From: Tritrichomonas musculus
Lineage: Eukaryota; Parabasalia; Tritrichomonadida; Tritrichomonadidae
Reading direction: 5' to 3'
Assembly: GCA_039105265.1 (NCBI GenBank)
Contig: JAPFFF010000010.1
Location: forward strand, 5,456,001 to 5,520,000
DNA: 64,000 nt
Shown: positions 10,981 to 23,288 of the stretch, in pieces
Layout: every line of letters begins with the position of its first letter
How positions within the stretch are numbered: position 1 is the first letter of the stretch
Notes under the pieces: model-generated
Seen by the model: the letters and a program-made list of their open reading frames with translations, nothing else
Databases searched by the model: none
Told to the model about the DNA's origin: nothing
Program-made: the position numbers and the translations under genes

Positions 10981-12359
10981 AGAGGTGCGGACAGGGTGAA
11001 GTGATTTAGATTCGCACCAAAATTTGTATATATTAATTATTTTTTATGAGCATTATAATGATATAATTTTTTTTTATTTTCGTCCACGGGGCCGACTTGT
11101 GGCGATATATGATTTTTTTTCTGAGGTAGAAAAATATAAACCACTGAAAAAAATATAAAAATATGTAAACTATAGAAATTATGCAATTGATAGAAAAATC
11201 TATTATTTAGAAGAAAAAAAGTAATAAAAACATGATAAAAATCATTTTTATACTATTTAAAAAAATGTGTCTCGTTTGTTATTATTTAATTATTAATGTA
11301 TGATATAGTTTCCACTTAAATTGGCCCATAAAAAAATTGAGAAAATGAAAATGGGCCAAATTTAATAAAAAAAAGTATTTTAAAATTATTTTATTAATAT
11401 ATAATTGTTTTATATTTTATTTATATCATATATTTATTATAATATAATAAAATAATAAATTATATATTAAGATATGATTTTAAATGTAACGACTCTCAAT
11501 TATTATTTACTATATTCTCAATTTTATTCTAGAAGATTTTTTTATTCAAAATTTATGAAAAAAAAAATTAATGAAAAAAACTTTCTACATTTGATTTAAA
11601 TTTTCATTAAACTTCAAAATATATAAAGAAAATTATTTATTTCATTTCTCTCAAATTAACTTTTTATGAGAAACGCTTTGAAATTATAATTGTTCAATAT
11701 TTAGAATATACAGTTATATAAACTTTATTAATTGTTTATATTTATTTTAAATATTTTTATAGTATATATAATATTATTAAAAGTTATATAATATATAATA
11801 TACATATAAATATAAAAAGATATTTGCTTAATATTTTTATAAAAATTTTTTATTGAAAAAAATCGTTATTAATGTTTATGATTTTAAAATTGATTTTTGC
11901 AGCTCAGCCCCCTAAATCAAATTAAACTAAATTTAGCATATCTTTATTAAATTAAAAGTACAATATTTAAATGTAATTATAATCTAAATAAATTCTTTAT
12001 TTATTTAAATATTTCAAAAAAATATTCAAAAACTCATTAAAATGAACTTTTTAACAAAATATGAAATATTTATAAAATAACAAAATGCATAATTAATCAT
12101 CAATTTCCAATATATATAATAATTAATCATTATAATTTCAATCCATCCATCAGGTGGCTGGATTTGTTTATTTTCATAGGATAATTTTTTGTATTATTAT
12201 AACTTATATAATTGATATTTTAAAACATTTAAATAATAAATATATAGAATAAGTGCACTATAATATAATATCAAAATGTTATTTAGTAATTATTAATACA
12301 TAAAAAGATATACATATTTTTATAAACGTAAAAAATTTAAAGTAGGTGTCCGCACCTCT
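10981..12359. mobile_element. 1.38-kb non-autonomous element, 8-bp TSD
   Basis: The inverted ends are AGAGGTGCGGACA (10981) and TGTCCGCACCTCT (to 12359), flanked by the exact 8-bp direct repeat TTTGGATT at 10973-10980 and 12360-12367. The body is very AT-rich with no convincing frame. An 8-bp duplication fits hAT, though the termini do not start with the usual CA; P-type elements also make 8-bp duplications. An isolated GC-richer string (CACGGGGCCGACTTGTGG) is at about 11086-11103. Confidence 0.78.
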
Positions 12360-12367
12360 TTTGGATT

Positions 12368-13019
12368 TCATTTTTTTCTTGTTTTTCAGTAATAAAATTA
12401 AAATTATATTTTTTTGATTTTATATTTATGCTACAAATATTATATACATGACGATGGACTAATTTTTAATAAAAAATGATCAATATTCAAGCTTTTTTTG
12501 TATAAAATAAAATTGAATTGAAAAAGAGTTTCCATACCTTTTCATATTATTAATTAAAATTTTTCAAACTTTTTGAAAAGAATAGTTTTCGATTTGTTAA
12601 GAATGAATATCGAAAAGAAGTAAAACAACTTTATATGATGTTCTAATATGCTCATAAAAAGATTTGCTGAGATGGATCACACTATCCTATAAGATTATAA
12701 TTGGACATTTATTCACAAAAAATTCAAAGTTTTACAAATTTTTTGAATTGATAATATAGGTCTTCTATAAATCCAAAATAACGAGATGTGCCTCAAAAAG
12801 TCAAACTTGGCTATTCACCTCACTGGAAAGGAAAACCCAGAATTTAATAGATTAAAATCTAATTTTTTTGACAAAAACGCTTGAAAAATCAAATATGGGA
12901 GTTTCATTGGCAGTTAACCTCCCTATGAAAAATCAAATAATGTACAAAAAGATTTTGTGATGAACCGAATAATTTGAATGCATATATATTTGTTTTTTAT
13001 CAATTTTTTGACATACTAA
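12368..13019. other. Intergenic, AT-rich
   Basis: No gene or element edge is recognised between the two transposons. There is a short near-copy of TTTGGATT-flank sequence at the left edge only. Confidence 0.5.
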
Positions 13020-13021
13020 TA

Positions 13022-13763
13022 TAGTGTTCCTAAAAAATATTGATAAGAAATGAATTCAATAGTTAATCGTCGTTAACAAAAGTTATTTTATTTTTAAAAT
13101 TTTTAATTTAAAAAGTTAAATTTCTTATCAATATTTTTTCGGCAATTGAAAAAGTTGATTTTTTATTAAAAATTAAAATTAAAATCATACTTGATTGCCT
13201 TGCACTTCGAGGCATTGTTTCAATTTCTTTGGAAAAGAATCAATCAAAGAATTGTTTGTTGCTAAACTTAGATTATTCCATATAAAGAATAAAATTTGTG
13301 TTCAGGAAACATTTGCCATTTCAGCTCCAGGGATTTCAGGAAACATTATTGCTTTAACGCATATGAAATACTTGATTTCATTTGTTAATATTTGTGGTCG
13401 GCAAGGTTGTGTTTTTTCTGGTCTCCCTTCATCAATCTATTTAGCTACTGCTTTGACGCAATTTAACGAAATACTTAATGCATCAGCTGTTTTGCTTTTA
13501 TTAAAATTGTGCGATTGCAGAACCACTTGCGATTAAATTATAGCGTTCGTTTGTATTTTTTGGTAAAGAAAACAAATAAATAAAAGGTCAAAAGATTGAC
13601 CAACAATTGATTCATAAATTCATGAATAGGTCATTAAATTTGAATGAATTTGAAAGAACTTTTAAAATTCTCTCAAATTATTTTTAAATAAATTTTCTCA
13701 ATTTTTTCAATGAAACATGAAAATTTCTCTCAAATTTCTTATCAATATTTTTTAGGACCACTA
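13022..13763 (-). mobile_element. Tc1/mariner-type relic with TA target duplication
   Basis: The left end TAGTGTTCCTAAAAAATATT (13022) and the reverse complement of the right end TAGTGGTCCTAAAAAATATT (13763) match over about 30 bp. TA flanks both sides (13020-13021, 13764-13765). A third copy of the TIR core, lacking the outer bases, is at about 13117-13139. The 742-bp element holds a decayed helix-turn-helix transposase N-terminus on the minus strand. TA duplication plus that fold points to the Tc1/mariner superfamily. Confidence 0.8.
13189..13536 (-). pseudogene. Decayed Tc1/mariner transposase N-terminal domain
   Basis: Minus-strand reading gives SHNFNKSKTADALSISLN, then CVKAVAK, a stop, and IDEGRPEKTQPCRPQILTNE. 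This is the HTH followed by the G-R-P-x-K linker typical of Tc1-like transposase N-termini. At least two in-frame stops and no catalytic DDE region are seen, so it is dead. The opposite-strand frame of 113 codons over the same DNA is a shadow. Confidence 0.6.
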
Positions 13764-13915
13764 TACAAAATTTGTATTACAAATTTTTTTTTTTTGAAAA
13801 GTTTTTTTGAATCTAATTTTTAATATTGTTTTATTTTCATAGAACCAAATATTATAAAATCAAAATATTTTAAGTATATGTTCAGTTAATTAATTTTTCA
13901 AAAAGTTGTATGATT

Positions 13916-13922
13916 TCACTAT
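13916..13922 (+). promoter_or_regulatory. Inr TCACTAT of the cysteine peptidase gene
   Basis: TCACTAT fits the trichomonad initiator TCA(+1)YTWY exactly; the predicted +1 A at 13918 is 16 nt before the ATG, within the usual very short 5' UTR. Confidence 0.75.
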
Positions 13923-13933
13923 ATAAATAAAAA

Positions 13934-14881
13934 ATGATTGCATTATTCGTATCTTTTGCAGCATGCTCCCTTTATATTCAGCATGAAGAAAAATCTTTCA
14001 TATCATGGATGCGTTCTACAAACAATTTTTATACTGGTGATGATTATTTCCTTCGTTTGGGTATATTCATGACAAACGCCCGATTTGTCAAAGAGCATAA
14101 TGCAGCTCATAAAAGTTTTAAGGTTGGTTTAAACCAATTTTCTGCCTACACTCCAGCCGAATATAAATCGCTTCAGGGATTAAAATTCAAAAATCTTAAT
14201 ATGCAAAAAGTAACTAAATCAATTAAAAAAGCCAACTTGGATTCTCTTGATTGGAGAGAACAAGGAGTTATAAACACGATTTCTGATCAAGGTAATTGTG
14301 CAGCAGGGTATGCATTTGCAGCAATTCAAGCTGTTGAAGCAGCAAATGCTATCAAAACAGGAACACTCTTAAAGTTATCTGAGCAAGAACAAATTGATTG
14401 TAACAACTGGTGTGGAGGTTGTAATGGAGGACTTATTTCTGACGTTTTTCTCTTTACATACAATTTTCTTAACAAAACTTTTTGCCTAGAAAGTGATTAT
14501 CCATATGCAGCATCAGTTGGAAAGTGCCTATTTGAAGAAAAGCCACATGCGGGAGCACTTTCAGATTATGAGAACGTTATGCATTTTGATGAAGATGATC
14601 TTGAAGCAAAACTTCAAACAGGGCCAGTTGGTTCAATGATTGATGCTACTCCTGTAACTTTTCAGCTTTATTCTGGTGGTATTTTTGATGATGAAGTTTG
14701 CTCCGAAACAGTTTTAACCCATGGAGTTTGTGTTGTCGGTTTTGGATCTGAAAATGATGTTAAATATTGGATTGTTCGTAATTCTTACGGCGCTCAATGG
14801 GGTGAAGACGGATATATACGAATGATCCGTAAAAATAATCAGTGTGGAATTGCTTCTATGGCAGCAATTCCTTATGCCTAA
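13934..14881 (+). CDS. Papain-family (C1A) cysteine peptidase homologue, catalytic Cys replaced by Gly
   Basis: A secreted or lysosomal cathepsin L-like protein of 315 residues, a normal length for trichomonad enzymes. Residues 1-11 form a signal peptide, about 18-95 an I29-type inhibitory propeptide (ending ...LNQFSAYTPAEYKSL), and the mature domain starts near LDWREQG. His263 (LTHGVCVVGFG), Asn283 (RNSYGAQWGEDGY) and the oxyanion Gln119 are present. At the nucleophile, where family members read QGxCGSCWAF, this protein reads QGNCAAGYAF, so Gly125 (codon GGG, 14306-14308) replaces Cys and Tyr replaces Trp. Disulphide cysteines (CNNWCGGCNGG) are kept. The frame is otherwise intact, so a pseudo-peptidase (binding, inhibition or decoy role) is more likely than a decaying gene. 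The gene sits alone among transposons and has its own Inr. Confidence 0.93.
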   Translation: MIALFVSFAACSLYIQHEEKSFISWMRSTNNFYTGDDYFLRLGIFMTNARFVKEHNAAHKSFKVGLNQFSAYTPAEYKSLQGLKFKNLNMQKVTKSIKKANLDSLDWREQGVINTISDQGNCAAGYAFAAIQAVEAANAIKTGTLLKLSEQEQIDCNNWCGGCNGGLISDVFLFTYNFLNKTFCLESDYPYAASVGKCLFEEKPHAGALSDYENVMHFDEDDLEAKLQTGPVGSMIDATPVTFQLYSGGIFDDEVCSETVLTHGVCVVGFGSENDVKYWIVRNSYGAQWGEDGYIRMIRKNNQCGIASMAAIPYA

Positions 14882-15045
14882 AATTCATCCTTTTTGGCAA
14901 TTTACTTGATATATCAAAAAAGTTCCTCAATAAAAGATATATCTTTTATTTTACGTGGTTGAAATTGTAATTTAATGATTTTTTTTTATTATTATTATAT
15001 TACTATTTAGTACATTAATACTTTTTTTAAATAATATACAGTTAA

Positions 15046-15285
15046 GGTACAAATCCAGTACGTTTAGTAACCGCAATTTTTTTTGACATTCTCAAAGAAT
15101 AAGATGGCATGTTAAATAAAAACCGATTATTTTCATCCATTTCATATAACATGTCATACTGTTTATTTAAATTGTAAAATATGTGTCAAAAACAAACCTA
15201 GTCAATTTAAACTTTTTCAGAGACATGCAACAATTCAAATAATAAACGTTCTCCTATTCAAAAAATAACGTACTGGATTTGTACC
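15046..15285. mobile_element. TTAA-bounded MITE, family A copy 2
   Basis: The inverted ends GGTACAAATCCAGTACG are perfect over at least 17 bp. TTAA lies at 15042-15045 and 15286-15289. Same family as 2378-2675. Non-coding, 240 bp. Confidence 0.8.
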
Positions 15286-15289
15286 TTAA

Positions 15290-16576
15290 GGGTGTACTGC
15301 TGTAAAATATATAAACCTTTCAAAATACAAAAATCTTATAGAAAATAAATTCAATGGTGGCTTTTTCGGAAAAAGTTTAGGTCAATTTGCACATTTTTTC
15401 TCCTAAACGATCAAGGCGAATATCCAATTTAATACGTTATTGTAGAAAATAAATTCAATGGTTGCTCTTTCGGAAAAAGTTTAGATAGTTTAGAAATAAA
15501 ATATTTTTATGATTGAAATATTTTTTTTATAATTTTGGTCTTAGTTTTATGTTATTTATTTCATTTTTACAGGAAGGAAATAATTTCACAAAAAAATTGA
15601 ATAAAATAATTATTTCAGAAAAATTTGAAATATATGAACAATTTTTAATAATAGATAAAATTAATTTAAATTTATTTTATTCAGTAAACATTTATTTTTA
15701 TATATTTATCTCTATTTATTATTTTATTTATAACTATATATTATTTAAATATTGTTACATGTTAAATATTATATGCATCAATAAATATTATCAAAATTAA
15801 AAAAACCAAAAATTATATATTGAATTGATCTTTCAAATATTCTCAAATAGAAAAAATATTTTTAAACTTTTTCATAAATTATTTTTTTTATTATAATAAG
15901 ATTATATCTATCTTTCTATAATTTATTTATATAATATTATTCTATTTAAATATCTATAATATAAATATATAAATATATTCTTAAAAATCATTTGATAATA
16001 TTTTTCCTAATAAAGTTTTTAACATAAAAAAAAATTAAATATATTTTTTTTAATTTTAAAAGAATTAATATTACAGTAAATATTTCCAAAAATAATTTAA
16101 TATTAACATTTATATAATATAAAATTTATATAAACACAGAAAAATGAATAATAAATGCAAATAATATTATTAATAAGAAGGTTTATGTATGATATAAAAT
16201 CATAATGTCTTTCACAAAAAGTTATATAATTCTGATAATAAAATAAATATCATAAAAAGTTTTATATTATTATTTCTTTTTGTATCTCATGAAATATTAG
16301 AAAAATATTAAATATATATTTAAATATAAATTAATAAATGAAAATAAATTTATATATATTTAAAAATAAGTTATATAATCTTTTTTTAAAGAGATTTTCT
16401 TAATAATTTTTTTGAAAATCAGTTTTTTTTTGAGATCTAAATATAAAAATAATTACTATTATATTTATTTATTGTATTGTATTGTATTTAAAATAAAATT
16501 TATATTTTTAAAATTAATAATTGTTGCTTTTGAGAAAGCTCATTGAATTTTTTCTTCAGAATTATCAAGTACACCC
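15290..16576. mobile_element. TTAA-bounded element, family B, abutting family A
   Basis: The inverted ends are GGGTGTACT and AGTACACCC, with TTAA shared with the preceding element at 15286-15289 and again at 16577-16580. Inside are two copies (15339 and 15442) of AATAAATTCAATGG followed by TTTCGGAAAAAGTTTAG. A 95-codon frame (15513-15800) is only low-complexity Ile/Tyr/Phe sequence and is rejected. A lone family B end (AGTACACCCTTAA) is also at about 28427-28439. Confidence 0.68.
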
Positions 16577-16815
16577 TTAAGGTACAAAACTAAAAATGTA
16601 TTTTTAATGGAAAATTCCACTTTTCTGAGTATATTACCAAATATTGATTAAATTTTTTTCTGAATTTTTTTGAGAATAAAAAAAAGGGAAAACCTAACTT
16701 TTTGAAAGTTTCTTTTCAATTTTAATTTTTTGTTTCATCTTTTTTTTATCAAAAAGTCCGATTTTCCATTTTTTGAATCATTTTCCATTTTTGTTACTGT
16801 ACTGTATATGTTCAA

Positions 16816-17868
16816 CAGGGATGTTTATCGATAGTATCCGATAACGGTTAAATACGTTGCCGATATTATCGATATTATCGGGAGTAGAGTAGAATAACCG
16901 ATAATATCCGATAAAAAATATCATTATCGATAAAAACGGTTTTCTCATGGCCAATAATGACCGATATGTTTAACTTTTTTAAGGTAAAGAAAAGATATTT
17001 ACTAGAAATTATGGCTATTTAATTGTTATATAATTATATAAAAGTTATTTTTTCAAGTAATGACATATAAAAAAGCTTATATGCACAAATGATCAAATTA
17101 TTTAAAAAGATTTTTTATATTTCATAGGAAATTAACTTTTATTATAATAAAAGATGAGTAATATATTATAATTCTAATAAAATTTAAGTATGAAATTTAA
17201 AATCAATAAAGATAGTTTTATTTTGGCAAAAAATTTAAATTTATCAAAAAGTGAACACGATAACTTTTTGTAAATTGAAAAAATCTTCTCCATTTCTCTA
17301 AATATTTTTAGACTTGATATTCTTTTAATAAAAAAAACGCAAATTATTTTAGTAGCATTGCATTAATATTTCATTACATATTAAGATTTGTTAATTTGCA
17401 AATATGGAAATAATTTAATACTGAGAAGATATGAGGAAATTATCGTCTTATAACTTTGTTCTTAATCATAATCTTTTTTTGTTGTCCAATTGGTTCTTTT
17501 TTAAAAATTTTGAAAATAATCTTTTTATGTATTAATCAAAAACCTGATTTTTTAGCTTCTTATTATTATATTGGACATATAATGCACTCTGACCTTATTT
17601 CGCTTATTTCAGCATGCACTATTGAAGTACAATTAAAAATATAAAATTCCAAATTTTAATCAAAAATGTAAGAAAAAAGTATGGAAATTTTATTATAAAA
17701 TATCGGAGAATAGCGAACCGTAACCGTCCGATAGTGACCAAATATCGGCGGTTTAGCTTAACGTATTTATCGATAATTATTGGTTATCGAACAAATTTTT
17801 ATCGATATTATCGGACTATCGATAATGAGCTGATAATCGATATTTATCATCATCGATCGACAACCCTG
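16816..17868. mobile_element. 1.05-kb hAT-type MITE, CAGGG ends, TSD ATGTTCAA
   Basis: The ends begin CAGGGATGTTTATCGAT and, from the right, CAGGGTTGTCGATCGAT. The exact 8-bp direct repeat ATGTTCAA flanks them (16808-16815, 17869-17876) and fits the hAT target consensus nTnnnnAn. Both subterminal regions are packed with CGATA/TATCG motifs (about 16829-16940 and 17700-17855). The interior has no credible frame; two short frames there span low-complexity sequence. Confidence 0.9.
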
Positions 17869-17876
17869 ATGTTCAA

Positions 17877-19525
17877 TATGAATTTATATTATTTAAAAAG
17901 TAAAATTATAAAATATCAAATTCTCCATCAAAACAAAATATCAAAAATTCCCTCTGTGAAAATTTTAGTATCATGATTTATATTATCATGGGAAAATATG
18001 AAATCGCAATTACTGATTCTTAAGGCTCCCTATTATTTTTTAATTTTAAAACTTTACATAAAAAAACGTATGATTGGTTAACAGATATGCTAAATGTTTG
18101 TTAACCAAAAAACTAAACGTACTAAAAAATATTATAGAAATTTGGAAATTTGCAAATTTTACAGAGATGCACATAAAAAAATGAAACATATTCCGTTGTT
18201 TTTAATGCTATATGAAGTACTTATAATGAGTTTTTCTCATAAAAATTCAAAAAAAAGTAATAATAATTATTGATTAAAAAAATATATTTTTATGAAAACT
18301 GGTGTATAATCATAATTTCATTACATATGAAATATTCTTGCTTTTGGACTTTGTAATCCTTATAGATATTTCTGTGGATGAAAAGGTGATCATAAAGAGT
18401 ATTTGCGTCATAACTTGCTACAGTTTATATATAATGCAGCAATTTTGATATCATTAGAATAATTACTAATAGTATATTCTTATCTTTACTATAAAACATG
18501 TTTATATGCTTTTCATTAGATTAATCTGATATCATTAACTATATTGAAGTTGATATTTTCAATTTTCTGCTTTGTGAATCTTTTTTAAATCACTTTAAAT
18601 TAATATAAAATCAAATAATATACAAATTCAAAATGAAAATAAAGTTCTCTATTAAAAAACATTTTTCTATACAGAAAAACGGTTATATGGTATAATTTAA
18701 CTACGACGATTAACATTTGAATATCAAAATATTGTTATTTTATTTTGTTTTCTCACAAATCAATTCAAAAAAGAAAACATAAATGTATTTCAAAATATTG
18801 TTATTTTTATTTTTTGATATTATTTATGCAAATATATCAAATTGTAATTGAATTTATTTATTTCAATTTTTTTGACAATTTCTGTGTTATCTCACAAATT
18901 TTGAATCACAAAATTGGCCTTTAGATAAATTAATTATAAACATACATGTCCAATTTCATATCGAATTTGATTCATGTTTTCGAAAACTAAGTTTACAAAA
19001 GCTTGATTAAAGAACGCGCTTCTATTTTTTGCTATATCTAGCAACATTTTACAAGATTATTATTGAAATATTAATTGTGATTTCCACCAATATATACGTT
19101 TTGAAGAAATCATATTATAAATTTATCGTTTTTTTGAATAATTACAATAATATATTCCTCCAAAAGTTCGAAACGTTTTCAAAAATAAAAAAAAATATCA
19201 CAATCATTTTTGGATTGCCACACAAACTCAAATCATATGATTATTAATTACAATTAAGTTCTTATAAATATTTTTTAATACCTAAATACAGAATAATAGC
19301 ATTTTCTCTTAAGACTATGCATTTTCATTCAAATTTTTTTATTTTGGCTTTTTGAATGCCAAAAAATTTTATTTTTTTATATATTCAAAAATAAAATAAA
19401 ACCAATTTAAATGGAGCCAGTTCATTTTCCCTTACCATTCAATTTTCTTTGAAATTTAAAATAATTCTCTCAATTAAACACAATTTTTTTGAATGGTACG
19501 GAAATCTGAAACCCAGTTTAAAAAT
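17877..19525. other. Intergenic, AT-rich, with a mariner-end relic and small hairpins
   Basis: At about 18109-18180 a stretch (reverse complement ATGTGCATCTCTGTAAAATT) resembles the right flank of the mariner at 27951-28015, so it is probably a mariner-end relic. GGTTAACA/TGTTAACC forms a hairpin at 18073-18108. TTACCATTCAA/TTTGAATGGTA forms another at about 19431-19500. There is a direct repeat TTCAAAATATTGTTATTTT at about 18725 and 18788. No gene is supported. Confidence 0.5.
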
Positions 19526-19760
19526 CTGCAAAACAGATTAGAAAAAATATCTTAAACTAATTAGAATCTCTTTTATCAAGATATTTTCAAAACATAGAAG
19601 TATTTCTCAAAGTTAGTCATTGATAAATTATTATTATTTTCATTACTATATTGAAATCTATCATTGTTTACATATAAATGTGATCGTATAATGCATTTAC
19701 ATTTTATAAATACTACATATATCCAAAAATATCATTGGAAAAAATATGATGATGATTATT
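19526..19760. repeat. 235-bp dispersed duplicate, copy 1
   Basis: From TGCAAAACAGATTAGAAAAA to GATGATGATTATT this matches 28033-28267 with few differences. This copy is the 3' flank of the minus-strand gene at 19804-20622, so it is probably the source copy. Confidence 0.8.
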
Positions 19761-19803
19761 TTATTAAAATAAACATGAAAATGTAACCTAATTGGTAAAC
19801 CAA

Positions 19804-20622
19804 TCAAGAATTACTCATTTTATACAAAACCAATACTTCTGTTTGCGAAATAATTTGAAAATCTTTTATTTCATAAGTATGTATAGTAGGAGCGGGTAAA
19901 ACCTGGCTATCAGATTGGCCAACATTATTGCTTTGAGCAAGGCTATTGGAATTATTTATTTTTGTAGTATTATTAATTGGTGGTTCAATAAAATTGCTCT
20001 CTTGTATTATTTGGGGATCTATATTATTGGTAATATTATCTTGATTATCAAGATTATTAGTTTGGATGTCATTGGCAGAAGATGGCAACTGATTTAAATT
20101 GGATTGGTCATTAAATGTTTGGTTTCGATTAGCATCAATATTTGTTGGATCGTCCAATAAAAGATTAAAAGCATTTGCTTGATTTAATTGTTCAGTAAGT
20201 CTATCGTTTAATTCAGCCTGTTCGATAAAATCATTGGAATAATCAAGTAAGTCTGATCTAATGTTAGAAATATTCGTTGATATCGTTGGAATAGCATTAA
20301 TATTGAATTTTTCATTGTTGTTATTCTTTTTTATTTCTTGATCACTGCTGTATTTCTCTGGAAGGGGATGAATCATTGGGATTATAGGTTGGTTATTGTT
20401 ATAAATGTTATTGTTCGTTAAATTATTTGAATTTGGATCAACTTGGTTCTGGATGATATTCCTTGATTGTGTATCCGGGATTTTGTTGTAATATGGTTGA
20501 GTTGGAAAATCAAATTTTTGAAATCGGTCGTTGTTGAGTTGATAAAACTCAACCTGTTTATCTTTGCGACAATATCTCAAAAATTTTACTGGATTACGTG
20601 ATTTCTTTCTCCCAAGAGTCAT
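19804..20622 (-). CDS. Asn-rich protein of unknown function
   Basis: A 272-residue protein. Residues 1-40 are basic and ordered-looking (MTLGRKKSRNPVKFLRYCRK). About 45-245 is Asn/Gln/Ile-rich and probably disordered (runs such as NNLTNNNIYNNN), with a short helical part around 125-155 (IEQAELNDRLTEQLNQANAFN). The last 30 residues (YEIKDFQIISQTEVLVLYKM) look like beta structure. The uninterrupted frame amid stop-rich DNA supports a real gene, but low complexity could also keep the frame open. No family is recognised. No clean Inr is seen before the ATG. Confidence 0.65.
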   Translation of the reverse strand: MTLGRKKSRNPVKFLRYCRKDKQVEFYQLNNDRFQKFDFPTQPYYNKIPDTQSRNIIQNQVDPNSNNLTNNNIYNNNQPIIPMIHPLPEKYSSDQEIKKNNNNEKFNINAIPTISTNISNIRSDLLDYSNDFIEQAELNDRLTEQLNQANAFNLLLDDPTNIDANRNQTFNDQSNLNQLPSSANDIQTNNLDNQDNITNNIDPQIIQESNFIEPPINNTTKINNSNSLAQSNNVGQSDSQVLPAPTIHTYEIKDFQIISQTEVLVLYKMSNS

Positions 20623-23280
20623 TTGTTGGTTATTGTATAAAATTCCGTTATAAACTATTATTGAATTTTAATTGTTTTTTTGAAAAGTTTACAATTTGGA
20701 ATTGAAAGAAGGAAAAACTTTGATGGCCGAGGTATTAGATACTTAAAAAAAAATTGAGAATAAGCCGAAAAAAAAAACAGTGGTTATCAAAAATAAATGG
20801 AAAAACATAAATTTATAATAATTCTGTTGTTTTATTTTTTTTGGAAAAATCGCAAGCATTTACTTGACTGAGAAAAACAGAATTTAATAATTTCAATACA
20901 TCTATTTCAAAAAAAAATCGACAATCATAAATAATTGAAAAATTGATAATTTATAACTAAAAGTAGAATTATAATTTTTTTTCTTTATATAAAATGAAAA
21001 ATTATCATAAATTATTACATATTCATTCATAAAAAAAAAAGATTATAATGATTTATTATTTCAATACTTATTCAAATATGTCGAACTTAATTTTTATTTT
21101 TTATATATTTTAAATTATCTTTTTATATATTGAATATAAAATAAATATTATTATGAGTTCAAATTTATGTAAATATATATTTATAAAATATATATTAAAA
21201 CATTGTAAATATTCATAAAATAATAAATTTTTAATAATTTATAAGATAAAGTTAAACTATTGAAAACTTTACTAAGAAAAATTGAATAGGTAATATAATA
21301 AAAGTCTACAGGCCCATTTAAAAGGTATTACAGAAAACATTTTAAGTTATATAAAATAATATTATATGCCTAAATTTAATTTTTGGAGATTGGGGAGGAA
21401 AAGAAAAATGTAGTAATTTTGAGTAAAAAACTATGGGAGATAAATACAAAACGGTCTTTTGTCAGAATTATTAAACCACTTTTTGAACCCAAGTAAAGTG
21501 GTTTGATAAAAATGTAACATTTTGAGTGTGAAAAAGTTTAATCCAAGAATTAAACTCTCATTGTAATTCAAAAAACATGATGCTAATTCAGAGTTATTCA
21601 AAATTAAAAAAAAATACTTGAAAAAATGCGAATAATTTAATTGAAATATTCGATATATTATTTACTTCGACGCATTATAAAATTCAATTTTTAACCTTCT
21701 TACTATTAAAATGAAAATTTAATAAGAAAGGAAAAAAGTTTGTAAAAATGGCAACATTTTTAATAATGAAATGTTGATTTTTTTTGATAGCTTTTAGTTC
21801 AAAAAATCAATCGATTCGTAATAAAGAGATTTATTTTGGCAAAATAATTACGATATTTTTAAGTTTCTCAAAAATATTCCTAATTATACAATTTGCAAAA
21901 CAAAAAAGATATTATTGTAGATGAACAACTCCATATTCGTTTTAAATTCTTTTTATTATCATCTTCATGGGGAAAATTGAACACTTTGTTTTATAATGAG
22001 TATATTCCAACAGAAACTTGATGAAATGGCAAAATAATTTGACAAATTGGCATCCGTAAATGTTTTAATGTCAATTAAAAAGTCCATCTAAACCATTTGC
22101 ACAAAAAATGTGATATTATTGAATATTATTTTCATTCAATAAAAAAAATGTAAACACAAGATGATTTAATTGTATTTATGTAATGATTTATATTTTGTTA
22201 TGCATTATATATAAAAAAAGAAAATATCTTGTATCTTAAATTAATTCAGATGGGAAAAAAATAAAATGATATAAGCATCAAAAATAAAAATTCGGAAGCA
22301 GAGTATTTTCTTATTCAAATGTAGAAAATCATTAATTTCATTGAAATTTATATGAATTTTGAAAAGTTGCCGAATAAATAGATACCACTTGTTTGTTGTA
22401 AACTTTGAAATGAATACAAAAAAAACTATGAACCAATTTTATCCAAATTTGAATTCAACTTTTATAAAATTTTTATATTTTTATATTTGAATAATGTTGA
22501 CGAAAAATAAAATATAGTGAAAGCTTTATAATATTGGTGTAAAGCGCAATTGATTTATATAGTTAAAATAGAAATAATGATAGTTTTGTAAATTTATAAG
22601 TAATTGGAAAAATATTATATTTCATGTTCTAGGTATCTCAATTTAAATAAGCAATTAAGAATAACAAATCAGAAAATATTGAATTTCTGATAAGAAAAAA
22701 ATGAAATATTGATTAACTGAGACGAATTTCTATAAATGATATGAGTAATTTGTAGACAAAAAAAAGTTAATATTTTTATTTCACTGGTTAACAATAAAAA
22801 CGTTAATTCGCATTTGTTGATTTTCAGATCTGAAAATTGAAGAAATGACTTGCATAATTAATTTTATTATTTTATAAAAGTTTCTATTGTCTTTTTTTGA
22901 GAAATTTTTATTTTAATCTTTTAAAGTACCTATTAAATCAATAAAAATGATAAATAGTACACAAAACCTATTAGAAGCTCTTCAAAATAAAAGTCAAAAA
23001 CAAGGAACGATAAATCAAAACAGATCAAAAAATCTAACTGATGGTAATATTCATTTTTACAAAATAAAGTCAAAGAGTTGGAAGAACGAAATGGTTTTTA
23101 GCCAGTTTCTAATCAAAATATAGGAATAGGAAAAAGAATAATCGCGAGCATTTTTCTCATTGGTTCTTGGATATCATTAATGCTTATATTAATAAATATG
23201 TAATTAAACTTATGTATTATATTATTAAAAATTCTTTTTAGCCAATCATATTTTTGATCGACACGTAAAAGGAAGAACAA
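20623..23280. other. 2.7 kb intergenic, AT-rich, no gene seen
   Basis: Only small structures are visible: AAACCACTTT/AAAGTGGTTT hairpin at 21474-21504, and AAATGATAAATAG at about 22947 repeated at about 23846. The (AAC)n stretch at 23278-23288 is the target of the next element. Confidence 0.5.
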
Positions 23281-23288
23281 CAACAACA

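Noticed and set aside
15513-15800. 95-codon Ile/Tyr/Phe-rich frame
   Set aside because: Low complexity in an AT-rich TTAA element; no protein-like composition or start context.
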